This document shows, piece after piece, positions 1 through 6,948 of a stretch of 34,907 nucleotides of DNA (position 1 is its first letter; each line of letters begins with the position of its first letter). The notes beneath the pieces are model-generated. The model had not been told where the DNA came from. It saw nothing but the letters and a program-made list of their open reading frames with translations, and did no database searches. Both the position numbers and the translations under genes were made by a program. Location of the stretch: contig NZ_JAGXJW010000073.1 of the NCBI RefSeq assembly GCF_019091135.1, positions 1 through 34,907 on the forward strand, written 5' to 3'. Source of the stretch: Cohnella sp. GbtcB17. Its GTDB lineage: Bacteria > Bacillota > Bacilli > Paenibacillales > Paenibacillaceae.

Positions 1-204
1 GACTTGCAGGCCGAGGTCAAGCGGATCGACAACGTTCTGGAGGCACTGGCCGAGTATAAGCCGGATTACGCGCGGCTGCTGCGGCTTCGGTATGTGGATG
101 GCAAATCAGCAGAAGAAGCAGCATCAGCGTTGAGAATTTCAAAAACGACATTCTACGGCATAGCCAAGAAAGCGATGTCTGAATACGCAAATTTGGCACG
201 CTGA
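1..204 (+). CDS. Sigma-70 region 4-like phage late regulator (5' partial)
   Basis: The reading frame is open to the first base of the window, so the protein is cut at its N terminus; about 67 C-terminal residues remain. They form a helix-turn-helix of sigma region 4 type: LRLRYVDGKSAEEAA, then a recognition helix around LRISKTTFYGIAKKA. Proteins like this (Xpf/ArpU/RinA-type activators) commonly precede the terminase genes of Gram-positive prophages and turn on late transcription. That role is inferred from the helix-turn-helix and from position. A TTG at base 4 could start a shorter product, but the usual length of the family (about 140-170 residues) favours truncation by the window. Confidence 0.75.
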   Translation, partial: DLQAEVKRIDNVLEALAEYKPDYARLLRLRYVDGKSAEEAASALRISKTTFYGIAKKAMSEYANLAR

Positions 205-230
205 ACAAAATCGGAACAAAATGCGGACAA
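204..230 (+). repeat. Short tandem repeat after the late regulator
   Basis: AACAAAATCGG (204-214) is followed directly by AACAAAATGCGG (215-226) and then ACAAA, a repeat of about 11-12 bases that begins at the stop codon of the regulator. Repeats at about one helical turn beside a sigma-like regulator could be its binding site; this is inference. Confidence 0.45.
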
Positions 231-284
231 ACTTAGGAACACGAGCCGTTTTGGCCGTGCTAAAATGCTATTGTGAGATAAATG

Positions 285-319
285 GGCGACTGGCAATCCT
301 TCGGGGTTCGACGGTCGCC
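285..319 (+). other. Hairpin in the leader before the 356 gene
   Basis: GGCGAC (285-290) pairs with GTCGCC (314-319), and inside it AATCC pairs with GGGTT around a short TTC-containing loop. No T-run follows, so it does not look like an intrinsic terminator. It may be a structured 5' leader. Function unknown. Confidence 0.35.
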
Positions 320-355
320 TGTTCTGCGTTTACATACCTGAGAGGGCGGAGGGAT

Positions 356-652
356 ATGCGATTTGAAGAGAAGCGACTGCGGATAGAAGTTCATGCGTAC
401 GACCGGTACTGTCAGCGTGTTGAGCCGATCGGGCGCGCCGAGCTGCTGGAGCAGGTACAGTCGTTTATCCGTGACGGCGATGTTCGCCGCGAGGACGATT
501 GCGTTCGGATCGGGGACGTCTGGTGGATCTACTGGACCAATGACGAGACCGTGACGCTGACGACCTGCTACGGCCGGATGCTGTACGATCTGCCGGCGGC
601 ACTGCGGTGGCAACGAGCGAATAAAGATCGTATCAAGCTGATAGCAAAATAA
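356..652 (+). CDS. Phage hypothetical protein, 98 aa
   Basis: I do not recognise this protein. An upstream ATG at 221 is in frame, but the ATG at 356 is preferred because a GGCGGAGGG ribosome-binding site lies just before it, and because the upstream extension (Cys-rich, covering a hairpin) does not look coding. The protein has a basic N terminus, a HAYDRYCQRVEP segment, a Trp-rich strand DVWWIYW, and a basic C terminus. The H..DRY..R pattern is loosely like small BECR-fold or DUF4258-type proteins, too weak to assign. It lies between the late regulator and the promoter at 666. Confidence 0.6.
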   Translation: MRFEEKRLRIEVHAYDRYCQRVEPIGRAELLEQVQSFIRDGDVRREDDCVRIGDVWWIYWTNDETVTLTTCYGRMLYDLPAALRWQRANKDRIKLIAK

Positions 653-665
653 CTCTATCGACGTG

Positions 666-702
666 TTGACATTGTCATACAAGTGTCGTATGATAAAGTC
701 AA
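666..702 (+). promoter_or_regulatory. Near-consensus sigma-A promoter inside a 37-bp dyad operator
   Basis: TTGACA (666-671), a 17-base spacer and TATGAT (689-694) form an almost perfect vegetative promoter. The same bases are an inverted repeat centred on 684: TTGAC (666-670) matches GTCAA (698-702), TCATAC (675-680) matches GTATGA (688-693), and 14 of 18 possible pairs match. A dimeric repressor bound here would block both promoter boxes. The small helix-turn-helix protein encoded at 973-1122 is the obvious candidate autorepressor (inference). Confidence 0.8.
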
Positions 703-724
703 CAATTCGAAAGGGTGATCGAAA

Positions 725-955
725 ATGAATTACGGATCAGTAACCGTAAACGGAGTCGAGTACAATCTGACGGAGCAAGCGGACTTTACGAATCGCCAAC
801 TAACTGACTGGCAAACAGAAGAAGGCATAGCAGAGTTTGCAGCAAATGGTACCGATGCAGAAGGCAATGAGGTCCGCGTGTATTGGCTGCAAAAGTCTCG
901 CGATTCGGATCTGGATTGGAGCCAAGGCGAACGGGTTGAAAACTTGGGGGAGTAG
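725..955 (+). CDS. Small acidic phage protein, candidate anti-defence factor, 76 aa
   Basis: The ATG at 725 follows AAAGGGTGATCGAA. I do not recognise the sequence. The protein is strongly acidic (16 Asp/Glu against 5 Arg/Lys), has no membrane segment or Cys, and looks like a small beta-rich fold (VTVNGVEYNLT, then NEVRVYWLQ). It has its own strong promoter overlapped by a dyad, and a tiny helix-turn-helix ORF follows. That layout is the one used to find anti-CRISPR genes by association with aca regulators, and strong negative charge also fits a DNA mimic. Function is inference from context; it could equally be a routine early-lysogeny gene of unknown role. Confidence 0.7.
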   Translation: MNYGSVTVNGVEYNLTEQADFTNRQLTDWQTEEGIAEFAANGTDAEGNEVRVYWLQKSRDSDLDWSQGERVENLGE

Positions 956-972
956 TTCCGCCCCTTGCCGGC

Positions 973-1122
973 GTGGCCGAGGTGGCGGAGATCCTTGGGT
1001 GGGACAAGCGAAAAGTTGCGACATACATTAGCCGAGGGGTATTACCGGAACCGGTTCAGCGCCTAGCAAGCGGTCCGGTATGGACCAGAAAACAAATTGA
1101 GGATTACCGAGACGGTCGCTGA
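973..1122 (+). CDS. Small helix-turn-helix DNA-binding protein (AlpA/excisionase-like, possible Aca-type regulator)
   Basis: The frame from 940 to the TGA at 1120-1122 encodes a clear helix-turn-helix: VAEVAEILGWDKRKVATYIS, then RGVLPEPVQRL and GPVWTRKQIEDY. This is the winged-helix pattern of small AlpA/excisionase-like proteins, where the P-x-W-T/R motif marks the wing. The only conventional start is the GTG at 973, giving 49 residues. In-frame codons upstream (PPLAG) read like family sequence, and a GGGGGAG site lies at 946-952, so the true start may be a non-canonical codon near 957-964, or the frame may be reached from the preceding gene. It probably binds the dyad at 666-702. Confidence 0.72.
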   Translation: MAEVAEILGWDKRKVATYISRGVLPEPVQRLASGPVWTRKQIEDYRDGR

Positions 1123-1153
1123 TGCGGCTGTTTTTTGTTTGGGAAAATAAAAA

Positions 1154-1179
1154 CACCTCCGGATGCTTTCCGAGCGGTG
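1154..1179 (+). other. Stem-loop upstream of the terminase genes
   Basis: CACC (1154-1157) pairs with GGTG (1176-1179), and CGGA (1160-1163) pairs with TCCG (1169-1172) around TGCTT. It lies about 57 bases before terS, where packaging-recognition sites often occur. It lacks a T-run. A pac or cos role is inference. Confidence 0.3.
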
Positions 1180-1235
1180 CAAAGCTAGTTTACCAGAATT
1201 TAGCCTATCTGACAATGGGGTGAGGTGCATGAGAG

Positions 1236-1679
1236 ATGACAGCAGTTAAACTGCCTGAAAAACAAAAACGCTTCGCGGACTTTTACGTCGAACTGGGCGA
1301 TGCGACAGAGGCTTACGTGCGCGCCGGCTACGTGATTAAGAGCCGCAACGTCGCTAAGTCTGCTGCCAGCCGCTTGTTGACGAATGTTAACGTTCGCGCT
1401 TATATCGAGCAGCTGATCGCCAGCAAGGACAGCGACCGAATCGCCAAACAAGACGAGGTACTGGAATTCCTGACTAACGTGCTGCGTGGGAAGGTACAGG
1501 AAGACTTCCCATTAGGCATGGGGATGGGCGAGCAGAGACTCGTAAAGAAAGATCTCGACGGCAAGGACAGGGTTAAAGCTGCCGAGCTCCTGGGCAAGCG
1601 TTATGGGATCTGGGTGGATAAACAACAGGTGGAGGGGCAAGTCGTCATTTTCAAGGGCGAGGAGAACCTGGAGGACTGA
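1236..1679 (+). CDS. terS: Terminase small subunit
   Basis: The 147-residue protein matches the Terminase_2/XtmA family: N-terminal LPEKQKRFADFYVELGDATEAYVRAGY is the typical DNA-binding helix-turn-helix, followed by an oligomerisation region (IAKQDEVLEFLTNVLRGK) and a C-terminal tail (AAELLGKRYGIWVDK) that contacts the large subunit. TerS recognises the packaging site and loads the motor. GGGGTGAGGTG lies about 10 bases before the ATG. Another ATG a few bases upstream is out of frame. TerL follows after an unusually long gap of 212 bases. Confidence 0.93.
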   Translation: MTAVKLPEKQKRFADFYVELGDATEAYVRAGYVIKSRNVAKSAASRLLTNVNVRAYIEQLIASKDSDRIAKQDEVLEFLTNVLRGKVQEDFPLGMGMGEQRLVKKDLDGKDRVKAAELLGKRYGIWVDKQQVEGQVVIFKGEENLED

Positions 1680-1891
1680 CATCTGGTTTAAATCAGTATT
1701 TTGACGTAAAGTTCAAACGCTTGACAGATCGGATTCGGGCAAATTCAGCCTTGAGCGGCGATTTTCATATTTTTCACGGGGTATGTAGCCTTGTGGATAA
1801 CCAGCAGAACGGATGATGATACGATCTCCGTTTTTCTTGCGTTTACGCCGTTTTTCGCCCCTATCCATTTTCGCGAATTGGCGGTGATGAA
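1680..1891 (+). other. TerS-TerL gap with an unassigned open frame
   Basis: This 212-base gap separates genes that are normally adjacent. A frame open from 1622 to a TGA at 1814-1816 reads plausibly as protein (for example LNQYFDVKFKRLTDRIRA from about 1688) but has no ATG/GTG; a CTG at 1676 sits directly after GGAGGA, and a TTG occurs in frame further on. It could be a decayed gene or a small gene with an unusual start. No terminator was seen. Confidence 0.3.
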
Positions 1892-3277
1892 ATGGGCGAA
1901 ATCAACCTGACTGAGATCGTCGGCAAGGGTTACGGCAAGTTCTGGCGTAGCAAGAAGCGCTACCGCGTGCTGAAAGGCGGCCGGGCGTCGAAGAAGTCTC
2001 GGACGGTGGCGCTTTGGTACATCTACAACATGATGAAGTACCCGCTGGCGAACACGGTCGTCGTACGGAACACGTTCAACACGAACAAGGACAGCACGTA
2101 CGCGGTGCTCAAGTGGGCAGCTCGGCGCCTGGGTGTCTTTCACCTCTGGAAGTTCACTGAGAGCCCGCTGGAGGCGAAGTATCTGCCCACCGGGCAGAAG
2201 ATCCTGTTCCGCGGCTTCGACGATCCGCTTAAGATCACATCGATCACAGTCGACGTTGGTGTACTGTGCTGGGCATGGGTGGAGGAAGCTTACGAGATCG
2301 AGAAGGAAGAGGAGTTCCGCACCTTTGACGAGTCGATCCGAGGCGAGATGCCGGAAGGCTATTTCAAGCAGATCACGCTGAGCTATAATCCTTGGATCGA
2401 CTCGCATTGGACTAAGAAACGATTCTGGGACAACGTCGATCCTGACGCTGACACGTTCACCACGACGTACCTGTGCAACGAGTGGCTGGATGATGCCGAC
2501 CGCCGTCTGATCGAGGAACTGGAACGCACGAACCCAGCGCGCTTCAAGGTTGTCGGCCTCGGCGAGTATGGCTTGCCAGGCGGTACTTATTTCGAAGAGT
2601 TCAGCGAGTCGGTACATGTTGTCGAGCCGTTCGTCATTCCGCAGGAGTGGCAGCGATTCCGGGTCCTTGACTACGGCCTCGATATGCTGGCCGGCTACTG
2701 GATCGCCTTGGACATGCAGGGTTTTGCTTACGTGTACAAAGAGGTCTACGAGCCTGATCTGATTATCAGCGACGCAGCTGGCCGTCTGAAAGAGCTGACG
2801 CTAGAGACCGAGGACATCAAGCACACGTATGGCCCGCCGGATCTCTGGAACCGCAGGCAAGATACCGGTAAGAGCGCATTCGATATCTTTCTGGACAACG
2901 GCGTCGTCATGATCAAGGCATCGAATGAGCGTGTGCAGGGCTGGCTCAACTTGAAGGAGTGGCTTAAGCCCTTCGAGCAGCTAGACGAGCAGACCGGCGA
3001 GCTGCGGAAGACGGCCCGGATCAAGTTCTTTAAGAACTGCCGCAACATCATTCGTACGTTGCCTTCTGTGCTGAAGGATGAGAAGGACCCTAACGACGTG
3101 GCGACGGAGCCCCATGAGCTGACACACGGCCCGGATGCAATCCGCTACTTCTGTAGCATGCGAGTCCTGCCGAAGAAGCCCGAGCCGAAGCTGCCGGATG
3201 TGTCTGCCGAGGCGCGCGTCCGCCGGAACATTGAGAAGCACAACAAACCACGCAAGAAAGGAATGACGGCGCTATGA
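1892..3277 (+). CDS. terL: Terminase large subunit, PBSX/XtmB type
   Basis: The 461 residues fit phage TerL, the ATP-driven DNA packaging motor and nuclease at the portal vertex. The N terminus (IGKGYGKFW-like, here VGKGYGKFW) and the Walker A-like loop GGRASKKSRT (residues 29-38) are typical of the PBSX XtmB branch. Walker B is about residues 124-132 (VLCWAWVEE). The C-terminal RNase H-like nuclease begins around VLDYGLD, with further acidic positions before HGPDAIRYF. GGCGGTGATGAA precedes the ATG. The stop overlaps the next start (ATGA), so translation is coupled to the following gene. Confidence 0.95.
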   Translation: MGEINLTEIVGKGYGKFWRSKKRYRVLKGGRASKKSRTVALWYIYNMMKYPLANTVVVRNTFNTNKDSTYAVLKWAARRLGVFHLWKFTESPLEAKYLPTGQKILFRGFDDPLKITSITVDVGVLCWAWVEEAYEIEKEEEFRTFDESIRGEMPEGYFKQITLSYNPWIDSHWTKKRFWDNVDPDADTFTTTYLCNEWLDDADRRLIEELERTNPARFKVVGLGEYGLPGGTYFEEFSESVHVVEPFVIPQEWQRFRVLDYGLDMLAGYWIALDMQGFAYVYKEVYEPDLIISDAAGRLKELTLETEDIKHTYGPPDLWNRRQDTGKSAFDIFLDNGVVMIKASNERVQGWLNLKEWLKPFEQLDEQTGELRKTARIKFFKNCRNIIRTLPSVLKDEKDPNDVATEPHELTHGPDAIRYFCSMRVLPKKPEPKLPDVSAEARVRRNIEKHNKPRKKGMTAL

Positions 3278-3531
3278 TGCTGCTGAAGAATATGACCGTG
3301 CAGTACACGCACGTACCGGAAGCCGAGGCGACGCTGTATTACGCCTGCGGTGAGCAGGACGGCAAAATGTACGAGTCGCATTACACGCTGCAAGACGCGA
3401 CGTTCCGGCTGCTGAACGCCTTTCAGATCGACGAGCTGGTCACGCGCGAGTTAGCGGCCAACATCTGCGAGCTTACGCCCTCTGAGCTGGAGCGCAGGCG
3501 CGCAGAGATGGCTGGAGGTGTAACAGCATGA
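3274..3531 (+). CDS. Phage hypothetical protein, 85 aa
   Basis: The start overlaps the terL stop by four bases and its stop overlaps the next start (ATGA), so this is one step in a coupled chain. The 85-residue protein is acidic, soluble and mixed alpha/beta: VQYTHVPEAEATLYYACGE, then a helical C-terminal half (LQDATFRLLNAFQIDELV, LTPSELERRRAEMAG). I recognise no family. The position between TerL and portal suggests a packaging or head-assembly accessory gene, but nothing in the sequence proves it. Confidence 0.7.
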   Translation: MMLLKNMTVQYTHVPEAEATLYYACGEQDGKMYESHYTLQDATFRLLNAFQIDELVTRELAANICELTPSELERRRAEMAGGVTA

Positions 3532-3809
3532 GCATGGAAGCGTGGATTATCGCGGCGGCATGGATTGTAACCAGCGGTATCATGCTGGTAGCCGTCTTCT
3601 GGTTGGAGAAAAGGAATACGGTTGAGCAGGACAAGATGTTCGAAGAGCGATGCGCTTGGAAGGATGAGCGTCAAGCCTGGGCGGTAGAACGGCAACAGCT
3701 GCTCGATCGCATTCAGGCGCCGTCGTTCGGCGAGTACAAGCAGGCGGAGATCAAAGTCATCAAGGCGCAGAACGGCGACAGGGAAGCGTCAAGGCTGGAA
3801 CCACTATGA
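3528..3809 (+). CDS. Small single-pass membrane protein with coiled coil, 93 aa
   Basis: The N terminus is one membrane span (about residues 5-26, AWIIAAAWIVTSGIMLVAVF), followed by a charged, helical stretch rich in Glu, Arg and Lys (EKRNTVEQDKMFEERCAWKDER). This resembles small Rz- or spanin-like and other phage inner-membrane proteins in layout only; Gram-positive phages do not need spanins. ATGA overlap with the preceding gene. Function not assigned. Confidence 0.68.
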   Translation: MSMEAWIIAAAWIVTSGIMLVAVFWLEKRNTVEQDKMFEERCAWKDERQAWAVERQQLLDRIQAPSFGEYKQAEIKVIKAQNGDREASRLEPL

Positions 3810-3822
3810 GGAGGGATAACAC

Positions 3823-4182
3823 TTGAACCTGAAACTATTTAAATACACCTGCGGCGTCGATGAGCGTATCGGCGTCTTTGCTGATGCTGACGAAGCGTAT
3901 GAGCGCCGCGCCGAGGTTGACCCGACATTCCACTTCCTTCCCGTGCGGATCGACGAGATCATAGTGCCGGGCTACGTCATTACGATCGAGCCCGAGTTGG
4001 GGGCGGCCGTCTCCGCGGACAGGCTCCCGACCGAAGAAGAGATCGCGACACTGGACCGCGCCGGTCTTCGAGCGTTCCTCGAGAAGCACAAGGTCGAGTA
4101 CGTCAAGCAGTGGGGCGACGATCGGCTCCGCGAGACGGCGCTGACATGGGTCGGGGCTCAGAACAAGGGGGATGCGGAATGA
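3823..4182 (+). CDS. Phage hypothetical protein with HeH/SAP-like C terminus, 119 aa
   Basis: A TTG start is used, supported by GAGGAGGG about eight bases upstream. The N-terminal half is mixed alpha/beta (LFKYTCGVDERIGVFADADEAY). The C terminus, ATLDRAGLRAFLEKHKVEY then WGDDRLRETALTW, matches the helix-extended-helix element found at the ends of many phage head-tail connector and late proteins, often involved in nucleic-acid or protein contacts. The gene ends in an ATGA overlap with the Acb2-like gene, so the two are co-translated. Specific function unknown. Confidence 0.7.
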   Translation: MNLKLFKYTCGVDERIGVFADADEAYERRAEVDPTFHFLPVRIDEIIVPGYVITIEPELGAAVSADRLPTEEEIATLDRAGLRAFLEKHKVEYVKQWGDDRLRETALTWVGAQNKGDAE

Positions 4183-4649
4183 GTCAATTTCAGAAAAAGC
4201 CCGTCGTGATTCAGGCTTTTCAGCTTGATGGTGAGATCATCGACGCGATGTTCGCTGAACACGGAGGCGTCGGCTGTACTGTCGACGGGATTACTTACTT
4301 CCCGTATCACGCCGAGATCGAAACTCTTGAGGGCACGATGACGGCGAAAGTGGGCGACTGGATTATAACCGGCGTTAAGGGTGAGAAGTATCCGTGCAAG
4401 CCGGATATCTTCCAAGCCACCTATCAGCCTGTTCCTGAACGCGTAGCAAATCCGCAGATCGAGAATAATTTCAGCTACCATGCGCCGAAGGAGGGCCAGC
4501 TTGCTCTGTATGAGGCTATTCGGTCGAAAGCGAAGGAGCTGGCTTACCTGCTCGATGAGGCGGTCCCGCGCTCGCGCGAGCAGTCTCTTGCGTTCACGAA
4601 CTTGGAGCAGGCTGTATTTTGGGCGAACGCTGGAATTGCCCGCAACTGA
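4179..4649 (+). CDS. PGDYG-domain protein fused to an Acb2/Tad1-type hairpin domain (candidate anti-CBASS/anti-Thoeris sponge)
   Basis: The ATG at 4179 overlaps the previous stop (ATGA); a longer frame from 4110 is rejected because it runs inside that gene. Residues 1-85 are a PGDYG-type phage domain (FQKKPVVIQAF, IETLEGTMTAKVGDWIITG, PCKPDIFQATYQPV). Residues 95-156 match the two-helix Acb2/Tad1 hairpin: FSYHAPKEGQ, YEAIRSKAKELAYLL, then PRSREQSLAFTNLEQAV and FWANAGIARN. In phages, Acb2 binds and hides cyclic di- and trinucleotides made by CBASS, and Tad1 does the same for the Thoeris signal. The 156-residue fusion would attach such a sponge to a phage domain. Binding of any nucleotide here is inference; the hairpin match is strong by eye. 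Confidence 0.82.
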   Translation: MSQFQKKPVVIQAFQLDGEIIDAMFAEHGGVGCTVDGITYFPYHAEIETLEGTMTAKVGDWIITGVKGEKYPCKPDIFQATYQPVPERVANPQIENNFSYHAPKEGQLALYEAIRSKAKELAYLLDEAVPRSREQSLAFTNLEQAVFWANAGIARN

Positions 4650-4678
4650 TTGAGTCGTAGACGGGAAGGAGGTGAGCC

Positions 4679-6871
4679 ATGCGACTACCATTCGGCAAGA
4701 AGGCCAGCGCGCCGGATAAGCCCGCGCCGACGGAGGATAAGCGCCTGACGCCCAGTAAGCTCGACGACCTATTCAAGTCTGCGGAGAACTGGACGGACAT
4801 CCGGCAGATTCTCGTGAACATGAACTACTTCGTCGGTAACCAGTGGATCGGGTGGAACCGCGCCGAGCGACGCATTCAAAGTCTGCCGATACCAGACGGC
4901 GTTGAACGCATTACGTTGAACAAGATCCGGCCCCGGGTCATGACGCTGCTTGCCAAGCACATCAAGAACAAACTCAAGTACGACGTCATGCCTGCCAGCA
5001 AGGAGCAGCGTGATATCGACGCGGCCAAGGCGGCGGACAAGTACCTGCAGTCCATGTGGCAGGAGCTCGACTTCAGCGGCAAAACACGGGACATCTTCCT
5101 GAACATGCTGATTAAGAAGCGCTGCTGGGTGAAAACGTGGTTCGATGCCTCCGCCGGCGACGACATTACACCTGAAGAGGGCGATCACGGATACGAAGCC
5201 TGGGCGGCTGGGCCGCGACAGCGCATCTTCACGGGCAAGATCCGAGCCCGCGTATGCGATCCGCTGACGATCTTCTGGGACCAGGCGGCCACAACCGAAG
5301 AGGAAATCCGCTGGATCATCGAACGCAAGGCCCGCGACGTCGATGAGATCTTCGAGGAATACGGCGTCCACGTCGAAGCCGACGCGAATCTCGGATTCCT
5401 GAACAACTTCGACGTGTCGCAGATCGGCGCGGACGGTACGCTGAACGGTCAGCTCGTGCGTAACCGGAACATGGCGCTGGTGTACGAGCTTTGGTGGCGG
5501 CCATGCAAGAAGTACCCGAACGGCGCTAAGCTGACGGTATGCAACGGGCAAGTGCTCGACTACGATGAAAACTCGGGCGAGCTGCCTTACGTGCTGTTTG
5601 GTTACCAACCGATCCCCGGTACGCTTCAGTACGATGCGATCATTACGGACATGCTGCCGGTGCAGCGCGGAATCAATACCAAGCGTACGATGATCGCGAC
5701 ACATGCGAAGCGATTGGGCAACGGGATGTGGCTTAACCCACAGGGCTCTGGCGCGGATGAGGAAGAGCTGGTTAACGAGATTGGCGGCATCATCAACTAC
5801 ACGCCGATCAATGGCGCGAAGCCGGAGCGCGTGAGTGCGCCGGATATCCCGTCATTCTACGACCGCGACCTGGCGAACGATGCGATCGATATGGACGACA
5901 TGAGCGGCGCCCGCGAAGTCTCGCAGGGCCGGATGCCTGCCGGGCTCGATACACTGGGAGGCCTCGAGATCATGGTCGAACAGGAGAACGAGAAGCTGAC
6001 CGTCGCCTCGCAGAACTACGAGAACGGCATGAAGCGCGTCCTGCAGCGTATCCTCCGGTTGTTGAAGGCGCATTACACGGAAGAGCGTCAAGGCCGTATT
6101 GTCGGCGAGGACAACGAGATCGAGGTCATTGCGTTCAATGGTTCGGACCTGAACGGCGCCGAGGACATTAAGATCGTCCAGGGTTCCAGCCTACCGGAGA
6201 TGAAGGCGGCCCAGCAAGAGCGCATTCTGCTGATGTGGGACAAGGGCGCGATCGTCAAAAGGGACGGGACGCCGGACACGCAGGCGTTGCTGCGGCTGAT
6301 GGGCATGGGCGACTCGACGGAGCTGTTCGAGGAGACGGCACTGGACGAGAACAATGCCAAGATGGAGAACAAGCAGTTTGAAGATATGCAACAAGATCCG
6401 CAGCTGCTCGCCGTCATTGAGCAGTACGCCGCTCAGTACCAGAGCGCGCTGCAGCAGCTCAGACAGGCAGGCGTCCCGCCGGAGCAGTGGACGGCCGCGC
6501 TGCCGAAGCCGCCGCCGGGGACGCCGGAAGTGTGGGATTCGGACGACAACGAGGTTCACCTGTATCTGCACAACTTGTTCCGGAAGACGAGCCGCTACCG
6601 GCAGATGCCGCCGCCGCTCCGCATGCTAGTGGACATTCACTACCAGGAGCATCTTGAACGGCTGCAGGCGCCTGCCATGGCGCAGCAACAGCAGGAGGCG
6701 GCCGTGGCTCAGCAGCAACAAGAGGCGCAGGCAGCGGAGGCGGCAGCAGGGCGAGAGCATCAAACGGCCATGAAGCAGGCAGATCTCGCGGCCAAGGCGC
6801 AGAGCGATCAGCTCAAAGCGGCGGCCATGCTTACAGCTTCAGCAGCAAGAGGCAATGCGACGGGCACCTGA
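4679..6871 (+). CDS. Portal protein, P22-like podovirus type
   Basis: The 730-residue protein is the ring through which DNA enters and leaves the capsid. Length and motifs fit the P22 portal family: N-terminal WTDIRQILVNMNYFVGNQW, ITLNKIRPRVMTLLAKHI, a long stretch of portal stem and wing, GAREVSQGRMPAG near residue 415, and a helical C terminus that ends in a Gln/Ala-rich barrel-like region (two AQQQQEA repeats around residues 665-685). AAGGAGGTG sits ideally before the ATG. A P22-like portal beside a PBSX-type TerL is a mixed ancestry typical of some Gram-positive podophages. Confidence 0.9.
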   Translation: MRLPFGKKASAPDKPAPTEDKRLTPSKLDDLFKSAENWTDIRQILVNMNYFVGNQWIGWNRAERRIQSLPIPDGVERITLNKIRPRVMTLLAKHIKNKLKYDVMPASKEQRDIDAAKAADKYLQSMWQELDFSGKTRDIFLNMLIKKRCWVKTWFDASAGDDITPEEGDHGYEAWAAGPRQRIFTGKIRARVCDPLTIFWDQAATTEEEIRWIIERKARDVDEIFEEYGVHVEADANLGFLNNFDVSQIGADGTLNGQLVRNRNMALVYELWWRPCKKYPNGAKLTVCNGQVLDYDENSGELPYVLFGYQPIPGTLQYDAIITDMLPVQRGINTKRTMIATHAKRLGNGMWLNPQGSGADEEELVNEIGGIINYTPINGAKPERVSAPDIPSFYDRDLANDAIDMDDMSGAREVSQGRMPAGLDTLGGLEIMVEQENEKLTVASQNYENGMKRVLQRILRLLKAHYTEERQGRIVGEDNEIEVIAFNGSDLNGAEDIKIVQGSSLPEMKAAQQERILLMWDKGAIVKRDGTPDTQALLRLMGMGDSTELFEETALDENNAKMENKQFEDMQQDPQLLAVIEQYAAQYQSALQQLRQAGVPPEQWTAALPKPPPGTPEVWDSDDNEVHLYLHNLFRKTSRYRQMPPPLRMLVDIHYQEHLERLQAPAMAQQQQEAAVAQQQQEAQAAEAAAGREHQTAMKQADLAAKAQSDQLKAAAMLTASAARGNATGT

Positions 6872-6893
6872 TGAGACTTCGGGTGCCTATTTT
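6862..6893 (+). terminator. Terminator-like hairpin after portal
   Basis: GGCACC (6863-6868) pairs with GGTGCC (6882-6887), extended by weaker pairs, followed by ATTTTCTATTT. It probably reduces read-through between portal and scaffold rather than ending the operon. Confidence 0.55.
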
Positions 6894-6948
6894 CTATTTC
6901 CGCGGGCGTTGATTCGTTATGGTCGCCGCATAACAAGGAGGATTTTCA

